A stretch of 41,016 bases of DNA from Limnohabitans sp. Rim8. Lineage in GTDB: Bacteria > Pseudomonadota > Gammaproteobacteria > Burkholderiales > Burkholderiaceae_C. Below, one piece after another: positions 20,350 to 29,148 of this stretch. The DNA is taken from positions 1 to 41,016 of the forward strand of contig NZ_CAMDLM010000032.1 of the NCBI RefSeq assembly GCF_945901735.1, in the 5' to 3' direction. Below the pieces are notes generated by a model. The model was not told where the DNA came from, ran no database searches, and saw only the letters and a program-made list of their open reading frames with translations. How positions within the stretch are numbered: the first letter of the stretch is position 1; each line of letters opens with the position of its first letter. The position numbers and the translations under genes are program-made.

Positions 20350-21878
20350 GCTTGAACCCCCATCCGCTGCAAAGCGCGTTGCTGCAAAGCCGTTTGGGCT
20401 TGGGCCACGTCCGAGAACGGGTGACGAACGCCCAAGATGTCCTGCTCGCTTTCGTGGCCTTTGCCTGCCACCAGCACCACGTCTTGCGCCGCTGACCGAG
20501 CTACCGCATCGGCAATCGCCAAGGCACGGTCCAGTTGAATGTGGACCGACTGCGGGCGGCTCAGGCCTTGGACCATCGCGGCCACAATGGCCTCAGGCGA
20601 TTCGCTGCGGGGGTTATCGCTGGTCAACACCAGCTGGTCGGCCGCAGCTTCGGCGGCTGCAGCCATCAAGGGGCGCTTGCTGGCATCGCGGTCACCCCCA
20701 CAGCCCAGCACACACCACAGGCGACCGCCACGCACCGTCGCCTGCGAACGCAGCGCACCCAAGGCCTGGGCAATGGCGTCGGGCGTGTGGGCGTAGTCCA
20801 CGATCACCATGGGACAAGGCGGGCGGGCCTGCGCGTCCGGCAGGTCAAGGGGCACTCGCTCCATGCGCCCGGGTACAGCCGACAACTGGGCACAGGCTTG
20901 CACCGCTTGCACCAAGTCAAAACCCAGGGCCCGCAAACTGCCGATCACGCCCAGCAGGTTGTCCATGTTGTACTCGCCCATCAAGCCGGTATGCAGGGTC
21001 TGAACGGAACCGCCCTCGATGACATCAAAGGTCAAACCCTGGTCGCTGGTCAAGGCCCGCGCCTGCAGACGGGCCGGACCCCGACGCGAGCAGGTCCAGA
21101 CTTCGAGCGGGCCGCCTTGCAATTGCTGGGACAACAAAGCACCTTGGGCATCGTCGATATTGATGACGGCGACTTGCAAACCGGGCCAAGCAAACAAGGC
21201 GGCTTTGGCTGACCAGTAGCGGGCCATGTCCCCGTGGTAGTCCAGGTGGTCCTGGGTGAAATTGGTGAACACGGCCACGCGGATGTGCGTGCCATCCAAG
21301 CGGTGCTCGGCCAGACCGATGGAGGAGGCTTCGATGGCGCAGTGCGTCACGCCGTCTCCCGCGAACTGCCGGAACTGGCGCTGCAGCAGCACCGGGTCGG
21401 GCGTGGTCATGCCGGTGGTGATCAGATCAGGCAAGCGGCCCACACCCAAGGTGCCCACCAAGCCACAGGATTGCTTCAGCACGGGTGAAGACAGCGCCTG
21501 CGCCAGCCACCAGGCCGTCGATGTTTTGCCATTGGTACCTGTGACCGCCAGCACCTGTAAGGCGTGACTGGGGTGCTCATAGTAGGCGTCAGCCACCCAG
21601 GCGGTTTGCACCTTCAGGTCGGGCATGCAAGCCAGGCCCTCTTGGTTGGGGTCCTCAAGCGCCTCCAGCCAGGGGGCGAGCGCGGCCTCTTCCATCAGGC
21701 AAGCACGGGCGCCTTGCGCCAAGGCTTGTGCCAGGTAACGCCGCCCATCGGTGGCGGCACCCGGCCAGGCGATGAAACCATCACCCTCTTGCACCAGTCG
21801 GCTGTCGGTGCGCAGCTCGCCCGTCACGCGCGAGCGCAACCAGTGGGCCGCTTCCTGAGCGCTGTGCAGGGTGTGCAT
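20346..21878 (-). CDS. murE: UDP-MurNAc-L-Ala-D-Glu--meso-DAP ligase
   Basis: Adds the third stem-peptide residue; 510 residues. P-loop VTGTNGKTSTAWW at about 112-124, with THCAIEASSIGLAEHRLDG and GEYNMDNLLGVIGSL further on. The specificity motif DNPR appears around residue 418 in TSDNPRSESPEAI, which marks meso-diaminopimelate rather than lysine as substrate, as expected for a Gram-negative; dapF at 29,863-30,732 makes that substrate. Start and ftsI stop share one base (TGATG). Confidence 0.96.
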   Translation of the reverse strand: MHTLHSAQEAAHWLRSRVTGELRTDSRLVQEGDGFIAWPGAATDGRRYLAQALAQGARACLMEEAALAPWLEALEDPNQEGLACMPDLKVQTAWVADAYYEHPSHALQVLAVTGTNGKTSTAWWLAQALSSPVLKQSCGLVGTLGVGRLPDLITTGMTTPDPVLLQRQFRQFAGDGVTHCAIEASSIGLAEHRLDGTHIRVAVFTNFTQDHLDYHGDMARYWSAKAALFAWPGLQVAVINIDDAQGALLSQQLQGGPLEVWTCSRRGPARLQARALTSDQGLTFDVIEGGSVQTLHTGLMGEYNMDNLLGVIGSLRALGFDLVQAVQACAQLSAVPGRMERVPLDLPDAQARPPCPMVIVDYAHTPDAIAQALGALRSQATVRGGRLWCVLGCGGDRDASKRPLMAAAAEAAADQLVLTSDNPRSESPEAIVAAMVQGLSRPQSVHIQLDRALAIADAVARSAAQDVVLVAGKGHESEQDILGVRHPFSDVAQAQTALQQRALQRMGVQA

Positions 21879-23617
21879 CAGAACGACTCCTCGACCGCTT
21901 TGGCCACGATCTGAGGCTTGACCGCCATGTCGGGCTGAACGCCCATCAGGCGCAAGGTTTGCTGCACCGTCTGGCTGAACACGGGCGCAGCCACGGCACC
22001 GCCGTAGTAGACCCCGTTGGAGGGTTCATCGATCATCACAGCGACCACGATGCGGGGCTGCTCGACCGGGGCGATGCCAACGAAAAAGCCCCGGTATTTC
22101 TTGCTGGCGTAGCCCTTGCCTTCTTGCTTGCGGGCCGTGCCCGACTTGCCACCCACCGAGTAACCGATGGTCTGGGCTTTTTGTCCGGTGCCGCCGGGCC
22201 CGGCTGCCATTTGCAGCATCTTGCGCATGGCTTTGGCGTTGGCGACGCTGATGACACGCGTGCCTTGCACCTGTTGCTCGGCTTTCATCAGGGTGGCCGG
22301 CACGATCTCGCCGTCACGCGCAAAGACGGTGTAGGCCCGTGCCATCTGAAACAAACTCCCCGACACGCCATAGCCATAGCTCATGGTCGCTTGCTCTATG
22401 GGACGCCAGGATTTGTAGGGCCGCAAACGACCGCTGACCACGCCAGGAAATGGCACGGCGGGTTTTTGCCCGAAACCCAACTCAGTGAACATCTCCCACA
22501 TCTCGCGGGGCTCCAGCTGCATGGCCATCTTCACGGTGCCCACGTTGCTCGACTTTTGAATCACCTCGTTCACGCTGAGCATGCCGTAGGGGTGCACGTC
22601 GCTGATGGTCGAGCCGGTGATGTTGATGCGTCCCGGGGCAGTCTGGATCATCGTCTCGGGCTTGACCAGACCTTGCTCCAGGGCCAAGGCCACAGTGAAG
22701 GGCTTCATGGTCGAGCCCGGCTCGAAACTGTCGGTCAAGGCACGGTTGCGCAACTGCTCACCGCTGAGGTTGACGCGCCGCGATGGCAAATAGCTGGGGT
22801 AATTGGCCAGCGCCAGGATTTCGCCTGTCTGCGCATCCAGCACCACCACGCTGCCCGCTTTGGCCTTGTGCTCCTTGACCGCGTCACGCAGGGTCTGGTA
22901 AGCGTAAAACTGGACTTTGCTGTCAATGCTCAGCTGCAGGTCCTTGCCGTCGACCGGGTGCACGGTTTCACCCACGGCTTCGACCACGCGACCCAGCCGG
23001 TCCTTGATCACACGGCGCGAACCGGGCTGACCGGCCAGCTGCTTCTGGAAAATGAGTTCCACGCCCTCTTGGCCTTGGTCTTCCACATTGGTGAATCCCA
23101 CGATGTGCGCGGCCGCCTCACCCTCCGGGTAAAGGCGCTTGTACTCTTTGATTTCGTAAACACCTTTGATGCCCAGAGCCCGAATTTCCTTGACCACGGG
23201 TTCGTCCATCTGGCGGCGCAGCCAAACAAAAGTTTTTTCTTCGTCTTTGAGCTTGTGCTCCAACTCGCCAGGCGTCATCTCCAGCAAGCGGGCCAATTGG
23301 CGCAGCTTGACCGGATCACGCTCCAGATCTTCCGGATTGGCCCAAATGCTGGGAGCAGGCACGCTTGAAGCCAGCAAAACACCATTGCGGTCGAGCACGC
23401 GCCCGCGATTGGCGGGCAATTCCAGGGTGCGGGCAAAACGCACCTCACCTTGGCGCAGGAAAAAGTCGTTGTCAATCACCTGAACATGGGCCGCTCGGCC
23501 CACCAGGCCCAAAAAACCCAAGGCCATGGCCGCCACAATCAGCTTGCTGCGCCAGACAGGCGTCTTGCTGGCCAGCAAAGGGCTGGAAGTCAACTGAACG
23601 CTGCGGCTGTGGTTCAC
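21878..23617 (-). CDS. ftsI: septal peptidoglycan transpeptidase FtsI (PBP3), GTG start
   Basis: Class B penicillin-binding protein that crosslinks septal peptidoglycan and works with FtsW; 579 residues. A cytoplasmic N-terminus and one membrane helix (about 25-45) are followed by the pedestal domain (ANRGRVLDRNGVLLAS) and the transpeptidase domain with SxxK (Ser302 in GSTMKPF), SSN (KSSNVGTVKM) and KSG (GGKSGTARK). The start is GTG, overlapping the ftsL stop as GTGA and preceded by a G-rich Shine-Dalgarno. The stop overlaps murE by one base. Confidence 0.96.
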   Translation of the reverse strand: MNHSRSVQLTSSPLLASKTPVWRSKLIVAAMALGFLGLVGRAAHVQVIDNDFFLRQGEVRFARTLELPANRGRVLDRNGVLLASSVPAPSIWANPEDLERDPVKLRQLARLLEMTPGELEHKLKDEEKTFVWLRRQMDEPVVKEIRALGIKGVYEIKEYKRLYPEGEAAAHIVGFTNVEDQGQEGVELIFQKQLAGQPGSRRVIKDRLGRVVEAVGETVHPVDGKDLQLSIDSKVQFYAYQTLRDAVKEHKAKAGSVVVLDAQTGEILALANYPSYLPSRRVNLSGEQLRNRALTDSFEPGSTMKPFTVALALEQGLVKPETMIQTAPGRINITGSTISDVHPYGMLSVNEVIQKSSNVGTVKMAMQLEPREMWEMFTELGFGQKPAVPFPGVVSGRLRPYKSWRPIEQATMSYGYGVSGSLFQMARAYTVFARDGEIVPATLMKAEQQVQGTRVISVANAKAMRKMLQMAAGPGGTGQKAQTIGYSVGGKSGTARKQEGKGYASKKYRGFFVGIAPVEQPRIVVAVMIDEPSNGVYYGGAVAAPVFSQTVQQTLRLMGVQPDMAVKPQIVAKAVEESF

Positions 23618-23922
23618 TGACCACCCCCCACGGCTGGAAGAGACGCACCTATGGCAGCACCCTGGGCATTGACATACTGGGTGATGGCAGGTGAAGCCGT
23701 GCGCATGTTCAATTGCTGGCGGGCAATTTGCTCCACCCGCAAAGGCGTGGCCTGGGCGCGGCGCTCGACTTCCATCCGGTCATGGTCCACTTCGATGCGC
23801 TTGGCCTCTTTGCGTGCAGACTCCATGTCCATGAAAATGCGGCGAGACTCGTAGTGGCTGTGCACCAACCACAGGGCGCTGACCACGGTGGCCACCAGCA
23901 AGAGAAAGCTCACGCGGGTCAT
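23614..23922 (-). CDS. ftsL: cell division protein FtsL
   Basis: Small bitopic divisome protein that forms a complex with FtsB and FtsQ; 102 residues. A single N-terminal membrane helix (about 3-22, [20 protein letters not shown]) is followed by a heptad-like coiled coil (about 25-65, rich in Arg/Glu) and an ARQQLNM motif typical of FtsL near residue 67. Sequence conservation in this family is low, so the position between rsmH and ftsI is part of the evidence. Both ends overlap neighbours by four bases. Confidence 0.93.
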   Translation of the reverse strand: MTRVSFLLLVATVVSALWLVHSHYESRRIFMDMESARKEAKRIEVDHDRMEVERRAQATPLRVEQIARQQLNMRTASPAITQYVNAQGAAIGASLPAVGGGQ

Positions 23923-24848
23923 GCAGGCACCTCGGTGCGCTCGGCCATGCGCATGATGGCGCTGCGCGAGCGCGGGTTGCCAAGCACCTCGCTCTCGCTG
24001 GGGCGCACACGGCCATGGGTTTTCAGTCGCATCTTGACGGGTTCGGCAAAGGGCACTCGCCGGTCCACCACCTCTTTGGAATGCCTGGCCATGAACTGCT
24101 TGACGATGCGGTCCTCCAGCGAGTGGAAACTGATGACCACCAAACGGCCACCGGGCGCCAGCACCCGCAAGCAGCCCTCTAGCGCCTGTTCGAGCTCTTC
24201 AAGTTCGGCATTGATGAAAATCCGAAAAGCCTGAAATGTCCGCGTTGCAGGGTTCTGACCCGGCTCGCGGGTTTTGACCGTGCCAGCCACGAGTTGGGCC
24301 AGATCAGAGGTGCTTGTAATTGGGCCCCGTTCCTGTCGGCGAGCCACAAGCGCCTTTGCAATCTGAATAGCAAACCGTTCTTCGCCATAGTCACGCACCA
24401 CCTCCGTGATTTGATCCACCTCTGCGGTGGCCAGCCATTCGGCCACACTCTGCCCGCGCGTGGTGTCCATGCGCATGTCGAGCGGGCCCTCAAAACGAAA
24501 AGAAAAACCCCTCTCGGGGCTGTCGATCTGGGGAGAGCTGATGCCCAGGTCCATTAGCACACCGTCGACACTGCCTGCGGGCAGTTCACCGAGGTGCGAA
24601 AAGCCCTCGTGCCGGATCGAAAAGCGCGCATCCTCAATGCGACCGGCTTCTTCAATGGCTTCGAGGTCCTTGTCAAAAGCCAGCAATCGACCGCGCGCCG
24701 ACAGACGGGAAAGAATCAGGCGTGAATGCCCCCCCCGACCAAAAGTGGCATCCACATACGCGCCATCGGCCCCAGCAGAGGCCTGGAGCAACTCGTCCAC
24801 GGCTTCATTCAAGAGCACAGTGGTGTGGGTCAAAACGTTGTCGGTCAT
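23919..24848 (-). CDS. rsmH: 16S rRNA (cytosine1402-N4)-methyltransferase
   Basis: SAM-dependent methyltransferase (formerly MraW) that modifies C1402 in the ribosomal decoding centre; 309 residues. Signatures are [29 protein letters not shown] (SAM-binding), [20 protein letters not shown], and the C-terminal [18 protein letters not shown]. The start at 24848 is fixed by the family's HxxVLLxE beginning, although the frame is open further upstream. It lies five bases after mraZ and overlaps ftsL as ATGA. Confidence 0.96.
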   Translation of the reverse strand: MTDNVLTHTTVLLNEAVDELLQASAGADGAYVDATFGRGGHSRLILSRLSARGRLLAFDKDLEAIEEAGRIEDARFSIRHEGFSHLGELPAGSVDGVLMDLGISSPQIDSPERGFSFRFEGPLDMRMDTTRGQSVAEWLATAEVDQITEVVRDYGEERFAIQIAKALVARRQERGPITSTSDLAQLVAGTVKTREPGQNPATRTFQAFRIFINAELEELEQALEGCLRVLAPGGRLVVISFHSLEDRIVKQFMARHSKEVVDRRVPFAEPVKMRLKTHGRVRPSESEVLGNPRSRSAIMRMAERTEVPA

Positions 24849-24853
24849 GGCGT

Positions 24854-25282
24854 TCAGAAAGAAAAGTCTTTGAACACGTCTGGCATTTCGCCTTGCATGG
24901 CCTGCGCTTCTTGCGCGTCGTAAGTGGTTTTGTCCCAGAGCTCGAAATGGTTGCCCATGCCCAGCAGCATGGTGTCTTTGGAGATGCCGGCTGCTTGGCG
25001 CAATTCGGGCGAGATCAGCACGCGCCCGGTGCCGTCCATCTCGACGTCCATGGCATTGCCCAAAAAGATCCGCTTCCACCACTGGGCGGACATGGGCAAC
25101 TGGGCAATGCGTTCGCGGAATTTCTCCCACTCGGGGCGAGGGAACACCATCAAACAACCATGAGGATGCTTGGTGATGGTGAGCTGGCCTTGTGCCGTGG
25201 CGCTTAAGACGTCACGGTGCCGGGTCGGCACAGAGAGCCGCCCCTTGGCATCCAGACTCAGCGATGAAGCCCCTTGAAACAC
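24854..25282 (-). CDS. mraZ: transcriptional regulator MraZ (GTG start)
   Basis: AbrB-fold DNA-binding protein that controls its own dcw operon; 142 residues with the two SpoVT/AbrB-like repeats, the first containing [16 protein letters not shown] and the second [18 protein letters not shown]. Although the frame is open to 25,333, the family begins M-F-x-G-A, which here is GTG-TTT-CAA-GGG at 25,282 with AGGG nine bases upstream, so GTG is taken as the start. First gene of the 16-gene cluster; four 10-bp-spaced GTG boxes lie 38-72 bases upstream. Confidence 0.93.
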   Translation of the reverse strand: MFQGASSLSLDAKGRLSVPTRHRDVLSATAQGQLTITKHPHGCLMVFPRPEWEKFRERIAQLPMSAQWWKRIFLGNAMDVEMDGTGRVLISPELRQAAGISKDTMLLGMGNHFELWDKTTYDAQEAQAMQGEMPDVFKDFSF

Positions 25283-25319
25283 GGCGAAGACCCTTTGGTG
25301 TGGAAAAAGCACATCAGTG

Positions 25320-25354
25320 GCACCATTTCCCACTTAATTGCACTTTTTTGCACT
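25320..25354 (-). promoter_or_regulatory. MraZ operator (four GTG boxes at 10-bp period)
   Basis: On the minus strand GTG recurs four times with exact 10-base spacing: complements of CAC at 25,321, 25,331, 25,341 and 25,351. Local contexts are AGTGC, AGTGC, AGTGG and GGTGC, each followed by an A-rich half-turn. Direct repeats of about one helical turn upstream of mraZ are the established binding site type of MraZ, which binds as a ring-shaped multimer. The position 38-72 bases before the GTG start fits autorepression. Confidence 0.75.
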
Positions 25355-25570
25355 GTATCAGGAAATAGCGTGCTGACCATGGGTCTAGATCGATTTTTTT
25401 CAATGAAATCAAAGGCTTAGCATGTATTCTGAATCTACAGAAAGGCGTATTTTCTTTAATAATTAAACACTTACAAGTCACAGTGCAAGTGATACCTCAA
25501 GTCACAATACGGCTAAAAAATTTAAAAACAGTAAATTCAAAACTTCGCCCACCCTCGAACGCACACCCAT

Positions 25571-25594
25571 AAAAAAACCCCTGGAGAGGGGTTT
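25571..25594 (-). terminator. intrinsic terminator of the DksA-like gene
   Basis: An 8-bp perfect stem (25,575-25,582 with 25,587-25,594, four G:C pairs flanked by A:T) and a GGAG tetraloop. Read on the minus strand it ends in seven consecutive U residues, and it lies 27 bases beyond the stop codon at 25,621. This isolates the dcw promoter from upstream transcription. Confidence 0.9.
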
Positions 25595-25620
25595 CTGTCT
25601 GGGTATGGGCCAAGGCGCAC

Positions 25621-26667
25621 TCAATCGCCGAACATTTTTTGCTTGAGTTCGCGCCTTTGTTGGGCTTCCAGCGACAAAGTGGCCGTGGGGCGGGCCAACA
25701 AGCGGCCGACGCCGATGGCCTCACCGGTTTCATCGCAAAAACCGTAATCGCCCGCATCAATGCGTTGAATAGATTGCTCAATTTTCTTGAGCAGCTTGCG
25801 CTCCCGGTCGCGTGTTCGCAGCTCCAAAGCGTGCTCTTCTTCGATGGTGGCACGGTCAGCAGGGTCGGGCACCACCACCGTGTCTTCTCGCAGGTGCTCA
25901 GTGGTTTGACCTGCACTGGTCAAAATATCTTGCTTGAGTCGGGTCAGCTTCAGTCGGTAGTAAGCCAACTGCTTGTCGTTCATGTACTCATCGTCAGACA
26001 TGGCGAGGATTTCGGCATCCGACAGTTCGTCTACTTTTTTGGTCTTCCAGTTGTTGGCCAGTTTGGGGTCTTTCTTGACGGGCGCAAAAGGAACAGGGAC
26101 GACCGCAGGGGCAGCACTGGGCAAGAAACTGGACTTGGCCGCCGTGGAGGCCACCGCTGGCGGCAAAGAGGGCACGGTAATTTGGGCCAAACGGGCAGAT
26201 GGCCGAGCGGCACGAACAAATTGCTCAGGTGCAGCTGGGGTGTTGACAGGTTTTGATTCGACGGGGGGTATGACAGTGTCCACTTTGGTAACGCTCATGT
26301 TTTTCGCTTTTGGGGTCTGGGCTGTCGGAACTGGCTTGCTTACAACAGACGATCGGTTGGGGCTGGCTTTTTCAGTGGCCTTAGATGCAGCAGATGCGAC
26401 CGCTGCGGTTTTGGCCACCGCTGCCTTGACAGGCACGGCGGGTTTTGGCGTTGCCTTGGCCTTGGCAGTTGTCTTGCCTGCCGCTTTGGCAACCAAGACC
26501 TTTGCCTTTGGAAGCGCTGCCTTGGCCTTTGCAGGCGTTGTCTTGACCTTTGCAGCTGTTTTAACTGCGGCTTTGGCCATCACTGCTTTGGCCTTGGCCA
26601 CTGGGGCAGTGGCTTTTTTGGCCACGGCGGCTTTGCCAAGGGGCTTTGCTATTGTCGAGGTCTTCAC
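25621..26667 (-). CDS. dksA: DksA-type RNA polymerase factor with H1-like N-terminal tail
   Basis: RNA polymerase secondary-channel regulator that works with ppGpp. The DksA part is the last about 145 of 348 residues: DELSDAEILAMSDDEYM, a coiled coil with tip motif DPADRA at 268-273, and the C-terminal globular part FCDETGEAIGVGRLLARPTATLSLEAQQRREL. Only the first zinc-finger cysteine (Cys311) remains, which is the betaproteobacterial pattern as I recall it. The first about 125 residues are a Lys/Ala/Pro-rich repeat region resembling histone H1-like KAAVAK tails, followed by a Pro/Ala linker to about 200. The start is GTG, with AGGAG at seven-base spacing. Typical DksA is about 150 residues, so the tail more than doubles it. 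Transcribed alone, with its own terminator. Confidence 0.88.
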   Translation of the reverse strand: MKTSTIAKPLGKAAVAKKATAPVAKAKAVMAKAAVKTAAKVKTTPAKAKAALPKAKVLVAKAAGKTTAKAKATPKPAVPVKAAVAKTAAVASAASKATEKASPNRSSVVSKPVPTAQTPKAKNMSVTKVDTVIPPVESKPVNTPAAPEQFVRAARPSARLAQITVPSLPPAVASTAAKSSFLPSAAPAVVPVPFAPVKKDPKLANNWKTKKVDELSDAEILAMSDDEYMNDKQLAYYRLKLTRLKQDILTSAGQTTEHLREDTVVVPDPADRATIEEEHALELRTRDRERKLLKKIEQSIQRIDAGDYGFCDETGEAIGVGRLLARPTATLSLEAQQRRELKQKMFGD

Positions 26668-26914
26668 GTCTTGTCTCCTAGCCGTGTCAAAGGGCAGAGT
26701 TCTGACCGACTGTCCCTGCGCAGCCGACCGGAAACCTGTTCATGTGCTTTTCAAACCCTTGTTATGGACCTTTTGGGGTTCGCCAGCTTCGCCAAAAGGC
26801 GTTGCCGTCGGCGGGCGATTGTAGCGACTAGATGCGTCAAATTTTGTCCTGGTGCGGATTAAAGACCTGATCGCCACAAAAGCACGGCAAGCGCCCCTTC
26901 CATGGCGCGCACCG

Positions 26915-28036
26915 TCAGACCAAACATTGCTCCAGTCCTTGCAACAAGATGTCCTTGGGCAAATCGATGCCAATGAACACCATTTTGCTCATTTTGGCTT
27001 CGCCGTCGGCCCACATCGGTCCCAAATCGCTGCCCATGAGCTGGTGCACGCCCTGAAAAATCACTTTGCGCTCGGTGCCACGCATGTTCAACACGCCTTT
27101 GTAGCGCAGCATGCGCGGGCCGTAAATGTTGACGATGGCCCCCAGGAAATCCTCCAATTTGGCCGGATCGAAGGCTTTGTCCGAACGGAAAACGAAGCTC
27201 TTCACATCGTCATCGTGGTGATGGTGGTGACCCTGACCCTGGGCCGCGTCGTGCTGGTGCGAAGGGTGGTCGCAATGCTCGCCATGTTCGTGGTCATGGG
27301 CTTGCTCACGCTGGTGGGACGGGTGGTCGCAATGCTCACCGTGCTCATGGTCGTGGTTGTGGTTGTGGTTGTGGTCATCCTCTTTGAGGAAATCCGGGTC
27401 GATGTCGAGCTTGGCGTTCAGGTTGAAGCCCTTGAGGTCGAACACCTCAGACAGCGCCACTTCACCGAAATGCACCACTTTTTGTGGGGCCCGCGGGTTC
27501 ATGTGTTTCAGGCGGTGCTGCAAGGCGTCAAGTTCTTCGGGCGCGACCAAATCGGCCTTGCTGATGAAAATTTGGTCGGCAAAGCCGACCTGACGACGGG
27601 CTTCCTGGCGATCGTTCAATTGCTGAGCCGCGTGCTTGGCGTCCACAAGGGTCAAGATAGAGTCCAGCAAATAAGTCTCGGCGATCTCGTCGTCCATGAA
27701 AAAAGTCTGCGCTACCGGGCCGGGGTCGGCCAAGCCCGTGGTCTCGATCACGATGCGGTCAAAGTCCAGCAAGCCCTTGCGGCGTTTGGCGGCCAACAGC
27801 TGCAAGGTCACGCGCAGGTCTTCGCGGATGGTGCAACAAATGCAGCCGTTGCTCATCTGGATGATCTGCTCGTTGGTGTCTGAAACCAGAATGTCGCTGT
27901 CGATGTTTTCCTCACCAAATTCGTTCTCGATCACAGCGATCTTTTGGCCGTGGGCCTCGGTCAGCACGCGTTTGAGCAGTGTGGTTTTGCCCGAGCCCAA
28001 AAAGCCGGTCAGGATGGTGGTGGGGATCAGGGACAT
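26915..28036 (-). CDS. COG0523/CobW-family GTPase with histidine-rich loop
   Basis: G3E-family P-loop GTPase, probably a metal-insertion chaperone; 373 residues. Walker A GFLGSGKTTLLKR at 11-23, the metal-binding CxCC motif NGCICCTIREDL at 63-74, switch-type ETTGLADPGPV at 98-108 and base-recognition SKAD at 159-162. Residues 221-277 form a histidine-rich loop with a duplicated HDHEHGEHCDHPSHQ unit and a terminal HHHHH run, suited to binding zinc, cobalt or nickel. The C-terminal CobW domain follows from about 278. Zinc is the most common cargo of this subgroup, but no Zur-like palindrome was recognised upstream. The start is set by homology (MSLIPTTILTGFLG). Confidence 0.88.
   Translation of the reverse strand: MSLIPTTILTGFLGSGKTTLLKRVLTEAHGQKIAVIENEFGEENIDSDILVSDTNEQIIQMSNGCICCTIREDLRVTLQLLAAKRRKGLLDFDRIVIETTGLADPGPVAQTFFMDDEIAETYLLDSILTLVDAKHAAQQLNDRQEARRQVGFADQIFISKADLVAPEELDALQHRLKHMNPRAPQKVVHFGEVALSEVFDLKGFNLNAKLDIDPDFLKEDDHNHNHNHDHEHGEHCDHPSHQREQAHDHEHGEHCDHPSHQHDAAQGQGHHHHHDDDVKSFVFRSDKAFDPAKLEDFLGAIVNIYGPRMLRYKGVLNMRGTERKVIFQGVHQLMGSDLGPMWADGEAKMSKMVFIGIDLPKDILLQGLEQCLV
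27254..27355 (-). repeat. duplicated histidine-rich coding repeat
   Basis: Two copies of a 45-base unit (27,311-27,355 and 27,254-27,298), separated by 12 bases, both encode HDHEHGEHCDHPSHQ inside the CobW-family gene. The amino acids are identical while several third positions differ, which suggests an older tandem duplication kept by selection for protein sequence. Confidence 0.8.
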
Positions 28037-28155
28037 GGCGCGGTTCCGTTGCAGGTCAAAAAAGCAAGAGTTGGGGAGTGTAGCGACGAATTCAAGCGCC
28101 AAGCGTGCGCGGCGGTCATGGCCTCACGGCACGTGTGCAGCGCGGGCCAGCGGGT

Positions 28156-29145
28156 TCATTTGCGCTTGGCACGGGGATGGGCCGCATCGTAGGTTTTGGC
28201 CAGGTGCTGAAAATCCAGCCGCGTGTAGACCTGGGTGGTGCTGATGTTGGCGTGGCCCAGCAGCTCTTGCACGGCCCGCAAGTCGCCACTCGATTGCAAC
28301 ACATGGCTGGCAAAGGAGTGGCGCAGCATGTGCGGGTGCACCGGGGTGGCCAGGCCCGCCAACAAGCTTCGGCGCTTGAGGCGCTGGGCCACGCCGCGGG
28401 GGGTCAGGCGCGTGCCGTGGCGTCCGGGAAACAGCGCCAGCGCCAAAGGAGATGCCCCTTTGGCGGGCTGCGTCAGCATGCCCTTCAATTGCGGGCGCAC
28501 GGCCAGCCAGTGCGTCAGCGCCTCGATGGCCACACGCCCCAAAGGCACTGTGCGGCGCTTGTTGCCTTTGCCTTGCACCTGAACTTCGGCGTTGGGAATG
28601 TCGATCCAGCCGCGCCCGGCCTGCGCCGCTTCCGAGCTGGCCACCACATCCAGCCCGGTCAGCTCGGCAATGCGCAGGCCGCAGCCGTACAGCAGTTCGA
28701 CCATGGCCGCGTCACGGGCTTCCAGCCAAGGGTCGTCATTGTCTTCTTCATGCTCCGCCAGCTGCACCGCTTCGTCGACGCCCAGCGCTTTGGGCAAGGG
28801 TTTGGCCACACGCGGGGCCCGCACATCGGCCACCGGGTTGTGCGGGATCAGGCCCTCGCGCCCCAGCCAGGTGTAAAACCCGCGCCAGCCCGACAAGATG
28901 AGTGCGATGCCGCGCCCACTGCGCCCGGCGCTGTGCATCTGGGCCACCCAACGGCGGATGTGGCCGTTTTGCACCTGCAGCAAAGGCACTTTCGAGGCCG
29001 CTGACATGTCGGCCAGGCGGGCCAAGTCCAGTTGGTACAGGGTGCAGGTGCGCTCGGCCAAACGCTTTTCAAAGCGCACATGGTCCAGATACCGGGTGAC
29101 CAGCGGGTCGGTGGCCGCTGTGTCCAACATGGCCGCATCCGACAC
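28156..29145 (-). CDS. xerC: site-specific tyrosine recombinase XerC
   Basis: Resolves chromosome dimers at dif with XerD; 329 residues. The N-terminal SAM-like core-binding domain is residues about 12-105, and the catalytic domain carries the Arg of YGCGLRIAELTGL, the Lys of QGKGNKRRTVPL, HMLRHSFASHVL (HxxR), the histidine of LLGHANISTTQVYTRL and its nucleophilic tyrosine. Starts with GTG three bases after the DUF484 stop; an ATG five codons later (29,130) is a plausible alternative. dapF-DUF484-xerC is a conserved gene order (dapF-yigA-xerC in E. coli), supporting XerC over XerD. Confidence 0.93.
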   Translation of the reverse strand: MSDAAMLDTAATDPLVTRYLDHVRFEKRLAERTCTLYQLDLARLADMSAASKVPLLQVQNGHIRRWVAQMHSAGRSGRGIALILSGWRGFYTWLGREGLIPHNPVADVRAPRVAKPLPKALGVDEAVQLAEHEEDNDDPWLEARDAAMVELLYGCGLRIAELTGLDVVASSEAAQAGRGWIDIPNAEVQVQGKGNKRRTVPLGRVAIEALTHWLAVRPQLKGMLTQPAKGASPLALALFPGRHGTRLTPRGVAQRLKRRSLLAGLATPVHPHMLRHSFASHVLQSSGDLRAVQELLGHANISTTQVYTRLDFQHLAKTYDAAHPRAKRK

Positions 29146-29148
29146 AGA

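Larger units (their letters stand above)
25283..25620. other. dcw promoter region and dksA-like terminator region
   Basis: This 338-base gap holds, from the dcw side, the mraZ leader with the MraZ operator repeats (25,320-25,354), then an AT-rich stretch (about 25,385-25,530) that must contain the dcw promoter, then the terminator of the upstream DksA-like gene. A clear -35/-10 pair for dcw could not be singled out by eye. No ORF or RNA gene is seen. Confidence 0.6.

Noticed and set aside
26293..26667. Possible separate histone H1-like gene upstream of dksA
   Set aside because: The Lys/Ala-rich stretch is in the same continuous frame as DksA with no stop codon between, and the only strong ribosome binding site is at its beginning, so a fusion is the simpler reading.
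26769..26799. 8-bp inverted repeat (CCTTTTGG/CCAAAAGG) between the DksA-like and CobW-family genes, considered as a terminator
   Set aside because: The loop is 15 bases and no U run follows on the minus strand, so it does not meet the intrinsic-terminator pattern; no regulator site is recognised either.
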